64,000 nucleotides of DNA from assembly GCA_022494885.1 (NCBI GenBank), contig JAGVSM010004977.1:62001-126000 (forward strand); not shown here. Reading direction: 5' to 3'. Below are more model-generated notes on this DNA. The model did not search any database, had not been told where the DNA came from, and saw only the letters and a list, made by a program, of their open reading frames with translations. How positions within the stretch are numbered: the stretch's first letter is position 1. This DNA comes from Micrasema longulum (taxonomy: Eukaryota > Arthropoda > Insecta > Trichoptera > Brachycentridae).

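Overview
The window is AT-rich nuclear DNA from an animal, most likely an arthropod and probably an insect; I cannot name the order. The reasons are spliced genes with GT/AG introns, a huntingtin gene, mariner, jockey/CR1-like and RTE-like elements, a Helitron with insect-type ends, tRNA-derived SINEs and many MITE-like hairpins. There is no bacterial-type gene organisation.

The host gene is huntingtin (htt), on the minus strand. Its 3' part fills the window from 64000 down to the stop codon at 17308. I could place 23 consecutive coding exons, the first running off the window end. Their phases agree throughout and give about 1,933 codons without a stop. By comparison with human huntingtin this is roughly residue 1,400 to the C-terminus: the end of the N-HEAT domain, the bridge and the C-HEAT domain. 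Introns range from about 0.25 to 7.2 kb and are full of transposon relics. Positions 1-17300 lie beyond the 3' end of htt; I see only repeats and AT-rich DNA there.

The most notable object is in the largest htt intron (25033-32281). It is an apparently intact two-gene DNA transposon of about 5.25 kb (26635-31889). One gene (plus strand, 3 exons, 431 aa) joins a SWIM zinc finger to a YqaJ/lambda-exonuclease-type nuclease with all expected catalytic residues. The other (minus strand, 2 exons, 532 aa) is a transposase with an N-terminal THAP zinc finger and a DDE domain with a complete-looking D-D-E triad. The genes converge on a tandem-repeat array. The ends are short inverted repeats flanked by a possible GTTG duplication, and each subterminal region carries a TGACGTCA palindrome upstream of a gene. 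The layout resembles ISL2EU-type elements; THAP plus DDE also recalls Kolobok.

The rest is repeats: several LINE lineages (3' ends only, frameshifted), mariner fragments, a Helitron, a piggyBac-type MITE in TTAA sites, pogo-like elements, two probable solo LTRs, a tRNA-derived SINE family, several MITE families, long perfect hairpins and possible hammerhead-ribozyme-like cores. Insertions into older insertions are common.
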